DNA from: a virus
Length of the DNA: 22,581 nucleotides
IMG/VR virus record: IMGVR_UViG_3300043775_000510
Location: 1 to 22,581 of that record
Reading direction: 5' to 3' (one strand)
Notes under the pieces: generated by a model
Seen by the model: the letters and a program-made list of their open reading frames with translations, nothing else
The model's database searches: none
What the model was told of the DNA's origin: nothing
Program-made: the position numbers and the translations under genes
Part shown: one piece after another, positions 13,536 to 18,876 of the stretch
Layout: each line of letters opens with the position of its first letter
How positions within the stretch are numbered: the stretch's first letter is position 1

Positions 13536-14321
13536 TTAAGGTAATTGATGGTCTGGGAATTTGTTTTTATATATATCCATTCCACGCATATATAGTCGAT
13601 CAGGCTTATATTTATTATCTAATTTTACTTCTAGGTTAGTAAGAAGTCTTAAGTCACCATGATCATCATTTGCTTTATTTTCCTCTTCAACTTCTTCTTC
13701 AGTAAATATATCTGCAGCATCTTTTAATGTAAATCCATCTGCAAAATACCTAGGAATGGGAAGAATTCCAGCAATTGGCATTCCTTTTTTTAGAGTTGTA
13801 GTTATACCAGGAATCTGTAATTTTAAATTAAAAGTAAAAGGTCCTCTTATGTTATCTGTTTCAACAGCACCGCTCATAACTGTAATATTTGGAAGTACGT
13901 AGTTTGGCGGATTTATAGTCATTAGATTTACTCCAGGAGGAGTTCTTAAAAAAAATGGAGTTGCTATTGTTACTATACCGCTACCAAATAGGCTTGTTAC
14001 TTTAAAAAATTTATCATCATTGCTTTTTATAGTCAATGCGTCTTGACTTTCTCTTCCATCCCAACTTACTTCAAGGTCAAATGGTAAAGTAAGCATAAAA
14101 CCATACTGATTTGCTATTGATAGTGGAAGACATCTATAAAAATGATTTGTAAACCAAGATCTTTTCTTAGGTGGTTTCTGCAGAAGTTGAGATACTTCTT
14201 CAAAAGAAAGCATTGGTTTAAAGGGTGTTATTCTGTTGACGCTATCATCTACAACAGCAATAGTTTTATCTAAAAATATAGCGATAGTATTATCTGGTAC
14301 GTTGCTACCTTGGTTTATCAT
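13536..14321 (-). CDS. DUF6065-like protein, divergent paralogue
   Basis: 261 residues. It is the closest of the three to my memory of DUF6065: R-C-L-P-L-S-I-A-N-Q-Y-G-F-M-L, L-E-V-S-W-D-G, F-G-S-G-I-V-T-I-A-T-P-F-F-L-R-T-P-P-G, and S-G-A-V-E-T-D-N-I-R-G-P-F-T-F-N. The C-terminus has an acidic patch (E-E-E-V-E-E-E-N) and a helical end. Start ATG 14321 lies 5 nt after GGGGG. It follows the Cys-rich 45-aa gene by 27 nt on the same strand. Biochemical function unknown. Confidence 0.78.
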   Translation of the reverse strand: MINQGSNVPDNTIAIFLDKTIAVVDDSVNRITPFKPMLSFEEVSQLLQKPPKKRSWFTNHFYRCLPLSIANQYGFMLTLPFDLEVSWDGRESQDALTIKSNDDKFFKVTSLFGSGIVTIATPFFLRTPPGVNLMTINPPNYVLPNITVMSGAVETDNIRGPFTFNLKLQIPGITTTLKKGMPIAGILPIPRYFADGFTLKDAADIFTEEEVEEENKANDDHGDLRLLTNLEVKLDNKYKPDRLYMRGMDIYKNKFPDHQLP

Positions 14322-14348
14322 TTGGTCCCCCGCAAATATAACAAATTG

Positions 14349-14486
14349 TTACTCTGGTTTATGGTCTGATTCAGACTTGCAAGAACATCCATTGCAGCAT
14401 GTTTCTGAAAAAACCTTTATAGCCAGAGAAGATGATTCGCTCTCAAATAGAGGTTTATCGTTATCTAGGTTGTTTAGTATGGCCAT
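14349..14486 (-). CDS. 45-aa peptide with CCxxCxC motif
   Basis: A short frame, MAILNNLDNDKPLFESESSS, then L-A-I-K-V-F-S-E-T-C-C-N-G-C-S-C-K and a charged end. Four cysteines within seven residues suggest a metal site. It starts with an ATG 6 nt after a TACAAT with an extended TGA, the leaderless spacing. The next gene (14321) follows 27 nt after its stop. Function unknown. Confidence 0.6.
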   Translation of the reverse strand: MAILNNLDNDKPLFESESSSLAIKVFSETCCNGCSCKSESDHKPE

Positions 14487-14492
14487 GTAATT

Positions 14493-14501
14493 ATTGTATC
14501 A
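14493..14501 (-). promoter_or_regulatory. Extended -10 element with leaderless spacing
   Basis: Minus-strand TGATACAAT; 6 nt (AATTAC) separate TACAAT from the ATG at 14486. Predicts a leaderless mRNA for the 45-aa peptide and the DUF6065-like gene. Confidence 0.6.
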
Positions 14502-14510
14502 TATCCCGTC

Positions 14511-14564
14511 AAAATCTGAAAAATTTTATAAATTGGGTTTTCCTAAAATCTGAATATTTTGTAT
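14511..14564. repeat. Two direct repeats with the core AAAATCTGAA
   Basis: AAAATCTGAA starts at 14511 and again at 14545, each followed by an A/T-rich stretch ending in a run of T. Spacing is 34 bp, about three helical turns. The repeats lie just upstream of the promoter at 14493 and could be an operator pair. Confidence 0.5.
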
Positions 14565-14589
14565 AGGTGTATGATACATATATCTGTAC

Positions 14590-14617
14590 AAAAAATGTGC
14601 TTTAATTAGTGAGCACA
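14590..14617 (-). terminator. Rho-independent terminator of the minus-strand pair
   Basis: On the minus strand TGTGCT (14617-14612) and AGCACA (14601-14596) form a 6-bp stem with a 10-nt loop, followed by TTTTTT (14595-14590). It ends the transcript of the genes at 14746 and 14651. Confidence 0.75.
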
Positions 14618-14625
14618 CTAGTACC

Positions 14626-14641
14626 CTCTAAGATCTTAGAG
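14626..14641. repeat. Perfect 16-bp palindrome
   Basis: CTCTAAGATCTTAGAG is a perfect palindrome flanked by GTAC on both sides (14621-14624, 14644-14647). It lies between the stop at 14651 and the terminator. The half CTCTAAG also forms the inverted repeat at 11911. Confidence 0.7.
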
Positions 14642-14650
14642 TCGTACGCC

Positions 14651-14749
14651 CTAATCTTTCCAACAACTAGGGCAGGTGATGACATCATCACTAGCAAAGT
14701 TATCGCTTGACATTTTTGTATCGCACAAGCGACATAGTAGTGTAATCAT
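14651..14749 (-). CDS. 32-aa zinc-ribbon peptide
   Basis: The frame M-I-T-L-L-C-R-L-C-D-T-K-M-S-S-D-N-F-A-S then D-D-V-I-T-C-P-S-C-W-K-D has two C-x-x-C pairs (6/9 and 26/29), the classic layout for one zinc ion. Its ATG overlaps the TGA of the gene at 14746 as ATGA, so translation is coupled. Similar mini zinc-ribbons occur throughout the right half (15536, 16620, 17788, 17964, 22429). Function unknown. Confidence 0.68.
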   Translation of the reverse strand: MITLLCRLCDTKMSSDNFASDDVITCPSCWKD

Positions 14750-14922
14750 TTGATTTGACCTCTCTTGCGTAGGATAGCCTCAACCTGCGCTAATTGTTCT
14801 GGTGTAGAGGTGCGATAGGCTTGCACACTCTCTCTAATCCATGGGGATTTAGCCATAGCCTTTTCATGGGCTTCATGGCGAGCAATAGTCTGCTCTGCTA
14901 GTATTCTGTTTAGTGTATTCAT
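14746..14922 (-). CDS. 58-aa small helical protein
   Basis: 58 residues from ATG 14922 (MNTLNRILAEQTIARHEAHE), 8 nt after a GAAAGG site; a GTG at 14931 in frame is less likely. The whole protein looks alpha-helical and charged, with no known motif. It is the only minus-strand early unit (with the 32-aa peptide) and is driven by a strong promoter that faces away from the gene at 15256. Unknown function. Confidence 0.7.
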   Translation of the reverse strand: MNTLNRILAEQTIARHEAHEKAMAKSPWIRESVQAYRTSTPEQLAQVEAILRKRGQIK

Positions 14923-14954
14923 CTTGAACACCTTTCTTTATTTTGTATACTGCA

Positions 14955-14983
14955 AGTATAGCAAAGAAATGTCAAAAAGTCAA
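14955..14983 (-). promoter_or_regulatory. Promoter of the minus-strand early pair
   Basis: On the minus strand TTGACT (14983-14978), 17 nt spacer, TATACT (14960-14955) with an extended TGC. The perfect CRP-type site at 15005 has its centre 57.5 bp upstream of the end of the -10. Confidence 0.75.
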
Positions 14984-15004
14984 GTCCTGACACGGCGTGT
15001 CGCA

Positions 15005-15020
15005 TGTGATGTCCGTCACA
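15005..15020. promoter_or_regulatory. CRP/GlxR-type operator 1 (perfect)
   Basis: TGTGA-TGTCCG-TCACA. Lies between divergent promoters. Its exact reverse complement is the operator at 22560. Confidence 0.75.
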
Positions 15021-15128
15021 TTGTCCAAGCGCCACATTTTCTGAGCGCCTGTCAAATCGACACACCGATAACCCTGCTATTGTTACGTAATCGTTATAAT
15101 TCCCCTGAATAATGTGACCTACCTCTCA

Positions 15129-15144
15129 TGTGATACACCTCACA
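15129..15144. promoter_or_regulatory. CRP/GlxR-type operator 2 (perfect)
   Basis: TGTGA-TACACC-TCACA, centre 63.5 bp upstream of the end of the -10 at 15195. ATGTCC follows directly. Confidence 0.75.
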
Positions 15145-15178
15145 ATGTCCAAATTAGTACTATTTGTCCCCTCCAATT

Positions 15179-15200
15179 TGTCAGACCCCCCTGCTATACT
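15179..15200 (+). promoter_or_regulatory. Early promoter with TGTCAG spacer element
   Basis: TGTCAG begins at 15179, and TATACT lies at 15195-15200 with an extended TGC. The TGTCA is exactly 11 nt from the -10, as in five other promoters of this region. The -35 (TCCAAT region) is weak, so activation by the operator at 15129 is plausible. Confidence 0.7.
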
Positions 15201-15219
15201 TACAGTATAAAGAAACACA

Positions 15220-15238
15220 AGCGGTAAAGAAATCCGCT
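15220..15238 (+). promoter_or_regulatory. Leader hairpin
   Basis: AGCGG (15220-15224) and CCGCT (15234-15238) form a 5-bp stem in the 5' leader just before the ribosome binding site AAAGGTGG. Confidence 0.45.
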
Positions 15239-15255
15239 AAAGAAAGGTGGTCACT

Positions 15256-15429
15256 ATGACTACACTAACAAAAACACATGAGCATAACCCTATGCTTTCC
15301 GCTATCTCTGAGGTAGGAGATGAGCAATTCACTTTCTGCCAAGATTGCGAACAAAACATTGAGCGGTACTACTATGATAGTGACCCTGAGCAATTTCCTA
15401 CATGGACAGATTGGTATGTGACTAAGTAA
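15256..15429 (+). CDS. 57-aa protein with CxxC motif
   Basis: 57 residues starting MTTLTKTHEHNPMLSAISEV; the start is ATG 15256 behind AAAGGTGG, not the in-frame GTG at 15247. It contains F-C-Q-D-C-E-Q-N (residues 28-33 region), a C-x-x-C pair, followed by an acidic/aromatic end. It is the first gene of an operon in which each next start overlaps or touches the previous stop. Function unknown. Confidence 0.72.
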   Translation: MTTLTKTHEHNPMLSAISEVGDEQFTFCQDCEQNIERYYYDSDPEQFPTWTDWYVTK

Positions 15430-15539
15430 TGGACTTAACAGACTATAAACAATTCGTAGAGAATAAAAGAGCAATGCAACGCATTGAGGCTTTTACAATT
15501 ATCTCTAATGCTACAAAAGAAAGTGAGAATACTAAATGA
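15429..15539 (+). CDS. 36-aa helical peptide
   Basis: MDLTDYKQFVENKRAMQRIE followed by A-F-T-I-I-S-N-A-T-K-E-S-E-N-T-K. Starts in a TAATG overlap with the previous stop and ends in an ATGA overlap with the next gene. Too short for the usual length cut-offs. Likely translated because of the double overlap; function unknown. Confidence 0.6.
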   Translation: MDLTDYKQFVENKRAMQRIEAFTIISNATKESENTK

Positions 15540-15703
15540 GTATTTGGACTAAACTCGCTACTGTTAGCGACTATCCTAAAGGCATGATGAACCTATGCCA
15601 ATGCGGTCAGGTTATCCTAGCCCCCGACACTATACACGACATGTGCATACCTAGCGGTACATGCATGCATGATGTATGTATCTCTACTAGAAAGGTTATC
15701 TAA
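15536..15703 (+). CDS. 55-aa Cys-rich protein
   Basis: MSIWTKLATVSDYPKGMMNL then C-Q-C-G-Q-V-I-L-A-P, with five cysteines in all (21, 23, 37, 43, 48). The CxC and spaced cysteines suggest a metal site. It overlaps its neighbours by ATGA (start) and TAATG (end). Unknown function. Confidence 0.65.
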   Translation: MSIWTKLATVSDYPKGMMNLCQCGQVILAPDTIHDMCIPSGTCMHDVCISTRKVI

Positions 15704-15867
15704 TGAGTACCTATGTACCAATTAAATCCGTATGTGGTGCGGTAACTACCACAATCGACCAGTATGACTATGACCTTAACCCTCATGGTGTTATCTGTTG
15801 CGATAACTGCCAATCTATCGTGCTATGCCGTAAGGCATGGGACTACCTATACAAGGAGGTTAAATAA
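15703..15867 (+). CDS. 54-aa protein with C-C-x-x-C motif
   Basis: MSTYVPIKSVCGAVTTTIDQ, then a Tyr/Asp-rich stretch and V-I-C-C-D-N-C-Q-S-I-V-L-C-R. Zinc-ribbon-like. Starts in a TAATG overlap; the AAGGAGG near its end is the ribosome binding site of the next gene. Unknown function. Confidence 0.65.
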   Translation: MSTYVPIKSVCGAVTTTIDQYDYDLNPHGVICCDNCQSIVLCRKAWDYLYKEVK

Positions 15868-16008
15868 ATGACAGTATTTAATTTTGATTTATCCGTTACT
15901 GTTGAGGCAGAGGATTTTGAGTCTGCACTATCATGGTTAAAGGTCATGCCACTAGAGCGACATGATTTCATTGTTGTTGATTATACAGAATTGGAGATTG
16001 CAGAATGA
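15868..16008 (+). CDS. 46-aa acidic protein
   Basis: MTVFNFDLSVTVEAEDFESA, then a short helix and I-V-V-D-Y-T-E-L. The strand-helix-strand layout with V-x-A-x-(D/N)-x-E-x-A resembles the C-terminal domain of the protein at 20173 (T-I-N-A-R-N-E-E-E-A). The start has AAGGAGG 8 nt upstream and directly abuts the previous stop. Function unknown. Confidence 0.65.
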   Translation: MTVFNFDLSVTVEAEDFESALSWLKVMPLERHDFIVVDYTELEIAE

Positions 16009-16094
16009 AAACACTTCAAGAAAAGTTAGATGATGTAGCCCTAGTACTAGAGCCAGTACTATGGGAATTGTTAGATGAGATTGAGGAGAAATAA
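16005..16094 (+). CDS. 29-aa acidic peptide
   Basis: MKTLQEKLDDVALVLEPVLW then E-L-L-D-E-I-E-E-K, an amphipathic acidic helix. Starts in an ATGA overlap. A GGAG near its end serves the next short frame. Function unknown. Confidence 0.55.
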   Translation: MKTLQEKLDDVALVLEPVLWELLDEIEEK

Positions 16095-16095
16095 A

Positions 16096-16149
16096 TTGTT
16101 AGTTATTCTAATTGCTATGATTGTGTTTGGTTTTCTTTATTCGCTTTAA
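16096..16149 (+). CDS. 17-aa hydrophobic membrane peptide
   Basis: TTG start 7 nt after GGAG; the product M-L-V-I-L-I-A-M-I-V-F-G-F-L-Y-S-L is entirely hydrophobic and could span a membrane once. It closes the operon. Short, so uncertain, but two other operons here also end with a single-TM peptide (17198, 19083). Confidence 0.4.
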   Translation: MLVILIAMIVFGFLYSL

Positions 16150-16187
16150 TTAAATCGATCCCCTTGCAAAAAACCAGGCGCCCAGAG

Positions 16188-16210
16188 TTATCCACAGGGG
16201 GTGTGTATAA
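16188..16210. promoter_or_regulatory. Two inverted DnaA-box matches
   Basis: TTATCCACA (16188-16196, plus) and TTATACACA (16210-16202, minus) both match the consensus TTATNCACA. They point towards each other with GGGGG between. A third match, TTATCCACA, is at 17416. They may mark a replication origin or DnaA control. Confidence 0.6.
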
Positions 16211-16214
16211 CTAA

Positions 16215-16230
16215 TGTGTTTAAGGTCACA
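16215..16230. promoter_or_regulatory. CRP/GlxR-type operator (one mismatch)
   Basis: TGTGT-TTAAGG-TCACA, centre 68.5 bp upstream of the end of the -10 at 16286. The same distance is found for the operator at 16325 and its promoter (67.5). Confidence 0.55.
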
Positions 16231-16262
16231 CAATTATTCTTCCTGGTTTACGGCGTGTCGTC

Positions 16263-16291
16263 TTGACTTTTTGAGGTTTCTCTGATAGTAT
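16263..16291 (+). promoter_or_regulatory. Upstream promoter of the 16434 operon
   Basis: TTGACT (16263-16268), 17 nt, TAGTAT (16286-16291) with an extended TGA. In tandem with the promoter at 16372. Confidence 0.6.
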
Positions 16292-16324
16292 TCTCTTATA
16301 CAATTAAATAAGTAGCAGAATCGG

Positions 16325-16340
16325 TGTGATGAGTATCACA
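16325..16340. promoter_or_regulatory. CRP/GlxR-type operator 3 (perfect)
   Basis: TGTGA-TGAGTA-TCACA, centre 67.5 bp upstream of the end of the -10 at 16395. Followed by two ATGTCC repeats (16348, 16357 area). Confidence 0.75.
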
Positions 16341-16371
16341 TCAAGAATGTCCATAATGTCCGAATTTGGAT

Positions 16372-16400
16372 TTGATAATGTCAGCCGAAAATGTTATACT
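16372..16400 (+). promoter_or_regulatory. Early promoter with TGTCAG spacer element
   Basis: TTGATA (16372-16377), 17 nt, TATACT (16395-16400). TGTCAG at 16379-16384, TGTCA ending 11 nt before the -10. The leader contains ACAAACGAAAGGA, shared with the operon at 17564. Confidence 0.8.
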
Positions 16401-16433
16401 TGACTATACAAACAAACGAAAGGAAGTCACTAA

Positions 16434-16619
16434 ATGACTTACACTGTAACACTAGAAACCTTTTCAGGTTCTACAAAAAAAATCAACCTTGCCTCTAAGG
16501 GTGCGGTTGCTCAATTTATTTCAACTTATCCAACTCAACTCCCTGTTGGTGTATCTGTAAAAATTGCCTGCGATGCACTCGGTGTTCGTGGAACACTACG
16601 AGGAAAGCGTGGCCTATAA
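16434..16619 (+). CDS. 61-aa small protein
   Basis: MTYTVTLETFSGSTKKINLA then a helix and a basic end (V-R-G-T-L-R-G-K-R-G-L). Strand-rich N-terminus and a basic C-terminus could bind nucleic acid, but no family is recognised. Start has a GAAAGGAAG site about 9 nt upstream. First gene of an operon of five. Function unknown. Confidence 0.75.
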   Translation: MTYTVTLETFSGSTKKINLASKGAVAQFISTYPTQLPVGVSVKIACDALGVRGTLRGKRGL

Positions 16620-16775
16620 ATGATAAATAGCGTACTCTCTATTCCTTGCGAGGAATGTCACTCAACAGGTTTAATCTTTTTTGGCGATAATGATAATTTC
16701 GATGTAGAAACTTGCGTATGCGATTTCGGCATGGAACAAGACTTAAACTTATTTAACACACCCGAATCAAACTAA
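16620..16775 (+). CDS. 51-aa zinc-ribbon-like protein
   Basis: MINSVLSIPCEECHSTGLIF, then F-G-D-N-D-N-F-D-V-E-T-C-V-C-D-F-G. The C-x-x-C-H...C-x-C spacing suggests a zinc site. Its start directly follows the previous stop (TAA then ATG). Unknown function. Confidence 0.65.
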   Translation: MINSVLSIPCEECHSTGLIFFGDNDNFDVETCVCDFGMEQDLNLFNTPESN

Positions 16776-16794
16776 AGAATAGGAAATAAACACA

Positions 16795-17001
16795 ATGGTA
16801 AAAATCCCACACTCACTTCACTTCATCACAGAGGTAGACGAAACTCATCCAGTAGGAATGCAATTGCTTAGACTAGAGGAGTCAATGCGTGTAATCATGC
16901 TTGAGTCAATGCTAAAAGAATTACTTGCACCACGCATTCAGCCTGCACTAGATGAAATAAATGCAGGCGGGTCCTATGCAATTCTAAAGGTGGCCGAATA
17001 A
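16795..17001 (+). CDS. 68-aa helical protein
   Basis: MVKIPHSLHFITEVDETHPV, then a long helix (L-L-R-L-E-E-S-M-R-V-I-M-L-E-S-M-L-K-E-L-L) and a C-terminal part. AGGAAAT before the ATG. Ends with a stop that overlaps the next ATG. No known family. Confidence 0.72.
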   Translation: MVKIPHSLHFITEVDETHPVGMQLLRLEESMRVIMLESMLKELLAPRIQPALDEINAGGSYAILKVAE

Positions 17002-17201
17002 TGATGACCCGTAAAGACTATGTAAAGGTTGCAGAAATTCTTAGCAATTACTTTGCTACATCTGTTTTTGATGAACAAGGAGAAATTTTATTTGCTGATT
17101 TGGTAGATGAATTTTCTCTAATGTTTGAAAGTGATAACGAAAGATTTGACGCAAATAGATTTGCTATTGCTTGCTATAAGGAATTGGAGATGAGCAAATG
17201 A
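17001..17201 (+). CDS. 66-aa small protein
   Basis: Begins MMTRKDYVKVAEILSNYFAT; a second ATG at 17004 is equally possible. The sequence A-E-I-L...F-D-E-Q-G-E-I-L-F-A-D-L-V-D-E-F...F-D-A-N-R-F-A-I-A-C-Y is acidic and helical; similar short proteins occur in actinophage early regions. Overlaps the next gene by ATGA. Function unknown. Confidence 0.75.
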   Translation: MMTRKDYVKVAEILSNYFATSVFDEQGEILFADLVDEFSLMFESDNERFDANRFAIACYKELEMSK

Positions 17202-17347
17202 TTCTAGATACTGGAACACTTATTGCAATTTTAATTGCTCTTGGTGGATCTCTTTCAATGATGCTTGTATTTTGGAAACAAAATGCTGAACAACTAAAAG
17301 AAATTCGCAGGCTGCAAATTGCTTTGCGAGATGAACGCAAGAAATAA
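17198..17347 (+). CDS. 49-aa single-TM protein
   Basis: MILDTGTLIAILIALGGSLS then M-M-L-V-F-W-K-Q-N-A-E-Q-L-K-E-I-R-R-L: a transmembrane segment (about 7-26) followed by a charged helix. The ATG overlaps the previous stop (ATGA). A hairpin of the CCTGAGYA family follows 8 nt after the stop. It ends the operon and is likely a membrane protein of unknown role. Confidence 0.7.
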   Translation: MILDTGTLIAILIALGGSLSMMLVFWKQNAEQLKEIRRLQIALRDERKK

Positions 17348-17355
17348 AATAAAAT

Positions 17356-17379
17356 CCTGAGCATGATTTAAACTGCTCA
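17356..17379 (+). terminator. CCTGAGYA-family 3' hairpin, copy 1
   Basis: CCTGAGCA, 10 nt, TGCTCA; the TGAGCA/TGCTCA stem is 6 bp. No T run follows. Function (termination without U tract, RNA end protection or processing) is not known. Confidence 0.6.
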
Positions 17380-17385
17380 AATCTC

Positions 17386-17391
17386 GGCGCC
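17386..17391. repeat. GGCGCC element at operon boundary
   Basis: Second of five GGCGCC copies (16177, 17386, 18871, 20681, 21985), all between operons. Followed after 5 nt by CGGGTGTGTC, shared exactly with the copy at 18871. Confidence 0.55.
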
Positions 17392-17415
17392 CCGTTCGGG
17401 TGTGTCCTCCACAGG

Positions 17416-17424
17416 TTATCCACA
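17416..17424 (+). promoter_or_regulatory. DnaA-box match
   Basis: TTATCCACA, followed by GGGG as at 16188. Confidence 0.5.
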
Positions 17425-17435
17425 GGGGTTTAAGA

Positions 17436-17451
17436 TGTGAGATTAATCACA
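17436..17451. promoter_or_regulatory. CRP/GlxR-type operator 4 (perfect)
   Basis: TGTGA-GATTAA-TCACA, centre 77.5 bp upstream of the end of the -10 at 17516. A half-site TGTGA-GATTTA follows at 17470. Confidence 0.75.
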
Positions 17452-17492
17452 CCCAAATAGTATCCACATTGTGAGATTTACCCTCTACGATT

Positions 17493-17521
17493 TGATAAAT
17501 GTCAGCCCCGCATGATAGGAT
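17493..17521 (+). promoter_or_regulatory. Early promoter with TGTCAG spacer element
   Basis: TTGATA region (about 17492-17497), TAGGAT (17516-17521) with an extended TGA; TGTCAG from 17500, with TGTCA 11 nt from the -10. Confidence 0.7.
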
Positions 17522-17563
17522 TACAGAGTAATAAAGTAATTAAACAAACGAAAGGCAGACACC

Positions 17564-17788
17564 ATGTCAGCACTAACTTATACAATAGATAACCTACTAG
17601 TAGGAAAATACTACCGCTCTCGAAATCGCAAGATTGAAGGAATTATACAAGATGCAGAAAGTCATGATGCATGGTATGGCTCAGACTTTCAAGCCTATCG
17701 TGTTCGTGTTAGACCTCAACACGGAGACAACCTTAAGTCATGGGGTAAAGATTTTTATGCGATTGTCGCAGTAAAGGTTAGTGCATAA
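17564..17788 (+). CDS. 74-aa SH3/KOW-like small protein
   Basis: MSALTYTIDNLLVGKYYRSR, then R-K-I-E-G-I-I-Q-D and Y-R-V-R-V-R-P-Q-H-G-D-N-L-K-S-W. The alternating strands with V-G-x-x-Y, (I/V)-x-G-(I/V)-I and R-V-(R/K) match the layout of the protein at 19261, so both may be small barrel (SH3-like) proteins. First gene of an operon; site AAAGGCAG upstream of the ATG. Function unknown. Confidence 0.72.
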   Translation: MSALTYTIDNLLVGKYYRSRNRKIEGIIQDAESHDAWYGSDFQAYRVRVRPQHGDNLKSWGKDFYAIVAVKVSA

Positions 17789-17964
17789 TGATAATTGAAA
17801 CAACGCAACACTATGAAATTAGTGACACTATCCACTACTGTTGTGATGAAATGCAATTTACTTATTTTTGCAATGCTTGTGATGAGAAAATGGATTGTTA
17901 CTTTTGTGGATTTGACTATTCACAGGCACACGATTGCCGACCTACACAAGGAAGTAGAGGATAA
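17788..17964 (+). CDS. 58-aa Cys-rich zinc-ribbon protein
   Basis: MIIETTQHYEISDTIHYCCD then F-C-N-A-C-D-E-K-M-D-C-Y-F-C-G-F-D and H-D-C-R-P: eight cysteines, with C-x-x-C pairs at 28/31 and 37/40. Its ATG overlaps the previous stop (TAATG), which decides this frame over a competing frame at 17795. Probably binds zinc. Unknown function. Confidence 0.7.
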   Translation: MIIETTQHYEISDTIHYCCDEMQFTYFCNACDEKMDCYFCGFDYSQAHDCRPTQGSRG

Positions 17965-18104
17965 TGAAAGATACATGTATTAGATGTAATGAAAACGCAG
18001 TATCTATTACTGAATTATATTGCTTAAATTGCTACCTTGCGAATAACGCAGAAGCAGACTATACTGAGATTGATTTACTTTGGAAAACTAAGGAGAACGC
18101 ATAA
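17964..18104 (+). CDS. 46-aa zinc-ribbon protein
   Basis: MKDTCIRCNENAVSITELYC then L-N-C-Y-L-A: two C-x-x-C pairs (5/8 and 20/23), a minimal zinc ribbon, and an acidic tail. Start and stop both overlap the neighbours (TAATG). Unknown function. Confidence 0.7.
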   Translation: MKDTCIRCNENAVSITELYCLNCYLANNAEADYTEIDLLWKTKENA

Positions 18105-18325
18105 TGAATAACGAATACCTATACGCAGTAACAGTAGCCTATGACGGAGAAACCCCTCATTGGACAGGACGATACTCTGATGCACTAAGTGCAGTTAATG
18201 AGTTTAATAAGCATGTCGATTGGGGATTTGCTAATGAGTATGCAACAGTTAATCTATCTGAGCCAAGTGGAAAGATGCACACCAGCACTTTCTATCGTGA
18301 AGGACGAAAGGTCGTAAGTAAATAA
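18104..18325 (+). CDS. 73-aa small protein
   Basis: MNNEYLYAVTVAYDGETPHW, then R-Y-S-D-A-L-S-A-V-N-E-F-N-K and a basic C-terminus. The strand-helix-strand pattern is compatible with a compact alpha/beta protein. Start and stop overlap the neighbours as TAATG. No family recognised. Confidence 0.74.
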   Translation: MNNEYLYAVTVAYDGETPHWTGRYSDALSAVNEFNKHVDWGFANEYATVNLSEPSGKMHTSTFYREGRKVVSK

Positions 18326-18597
18326 TGGGAAGCGTAACCGCACTAGGTATTCAAGATACCGTACTTGATTTAGAAACACAATTAGCCTATCACTTACAGG
18401 GTAATCACTATCCTCCCGTGCCACTATCTATGGTGCAACCTTGCATAGATGCTATTGACGCATACTATGATGAGGACTATGAGCGATTTATTGCTATGCC
18501 TGAAGGCGTATTCTACAAGGGCATGAGCCATGCACCAGCAAGTGCAATAATTGAACAACATCACCTATCTTTTTGGCTACCAGAGGAGGACTACTAA
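18325..18597 (+). CDS. 90-aa small protein
   Basis: MGSVTALGIQDTVLDLETQL, then H-Y-P-P-V-P-L-S-M-V-Q-P-C-I-D-A-I-D-A-Y and an acidic C-terminus (W-L-P-E-E-D-Y). Mostly helical. The H-Y-P-P-V-P block is followed by a helix, reminiscent of small phage proteins with unknown roles. Starts in a TAATG overlap; the AGAGGAGG near its end serves the next gene. Confidence 0.76.
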   Translation: MGSVTALGIQDTVLDLETQLAYHLQGNHYPPVPLSMVQPCIDAIDAYYDEDYERFIAMPEGVFYKGMSHAPASAIIEQHHLSFWLPEEDY

Positions 18598-18840
18598 ATG
18601 CATGCTACAATAACAAACATGGAATTAAAATTTGCTGATAACCTTAAACCAGATCAACTGATGCCTGAAGATTTAATTATGGTTGAAGATGAGGTTGTTG
18701 AAGTACTTGCAATTGCATCTGATGAAACTGGTAGTGTTTATGCCGTTGCTTATAAAGATGAGTTTGGTGAAAAAAACATTGCACAATTCCAGCATGATGA
18801 GTTTGTCTCTCTCTATGTGTATGTAGATAGCGACACATAA
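18598..18840 (+). CDS. 80-aa acidic protein
   Basis: MHATITNMELKFADNLKPDQ, then a beta-rich part (L-I-M-V-E-D-E-V-V-E-V-L-A-I-A-S-D-E-T-G) that resembles a small barrel. Start directly abuts the previous stop behind AGAGGAGG. It is the last gene of the operon; a palindromic hairpin follows 2 nt after its stop. Function unknown. Confidence 0.75.
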   Translation: MHATITNMELKFADNLKPDQLMPEDLIMVEDEVVEVLAIASDETGSVYAVAYKDEFGEKNIAQFQHDEFVSLYVYVDSDT

Positions 18841-18842
18841 AG

Positions 18843-18868
18843 TTTTTATGCACTTCCCCGCATAAAAA
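18843..18868 (+). terminator. Perfect 9-bp hairpin after the operon
   Basis: TTTTTATGC (18843-18851) and GCATAAAAA (18860-18868) with loop ACTTCCCC. It occupies the place of the CCTGAGYA hairpin in this operon. Being symmetric, it could act in either direction, but no T run follows on the plus strand. Confidence 0.5.
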
Positions 18869-18870
18869 TA

Positions 18871-18876
18871 GGCGCC
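18871..18876. repeat. GGCGCC element at operon boundary
   Basis: Third GGCGCC copy; followed after 5 nt by CGGGTGTGTC, as at 17386. Confidence 0.5.

Larger units (their letters stand above)
14932..15255. other. Divergent early regulatory region (324 bp)
   Basis: No gene is supported here. It contains a leftward promoter (14955-14983), two CRP-type palindromes (15005-15020, 15129-15144), a GACACGGCGTGTCG element (14989-15002), TGTCC repeats, a rightward promoter (-10 at 15195) and a leader hairpin (15220-15238). Confidence 0.75.
16171..16249. repeat. Inverted repeat AAACCAGG/CCTGGTTT around DnaA boxes
   Basis: AAACCAGG (16171-16178) and CCTGGTTT (16242-16249) are perfect 8-bp arms 63 bp apart, enclosing the DnaA-box pair. 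Confidence 0.6.
16150..16433. other. Non-coding control region, possible origin
   Basis: 284 bp without a gene. From left: an inverted repeat arm (16171), GGCGCC (16177), two DnaA-box matches (16188, 16202), a near-perfect CRP-type site (16215), the second arm (16242), a first promoter (16263-16291), a perfect CRP-type site (16325), and a second promoter (16372-16400). Confidence 0.7.

Noticed and set aside
17795-17983. Frame starting MKQRNTMKLV
   Set aside because: The competing frame 17788-17964 has a TAATG overlap, paired cysteines and an overlap with the next gene.
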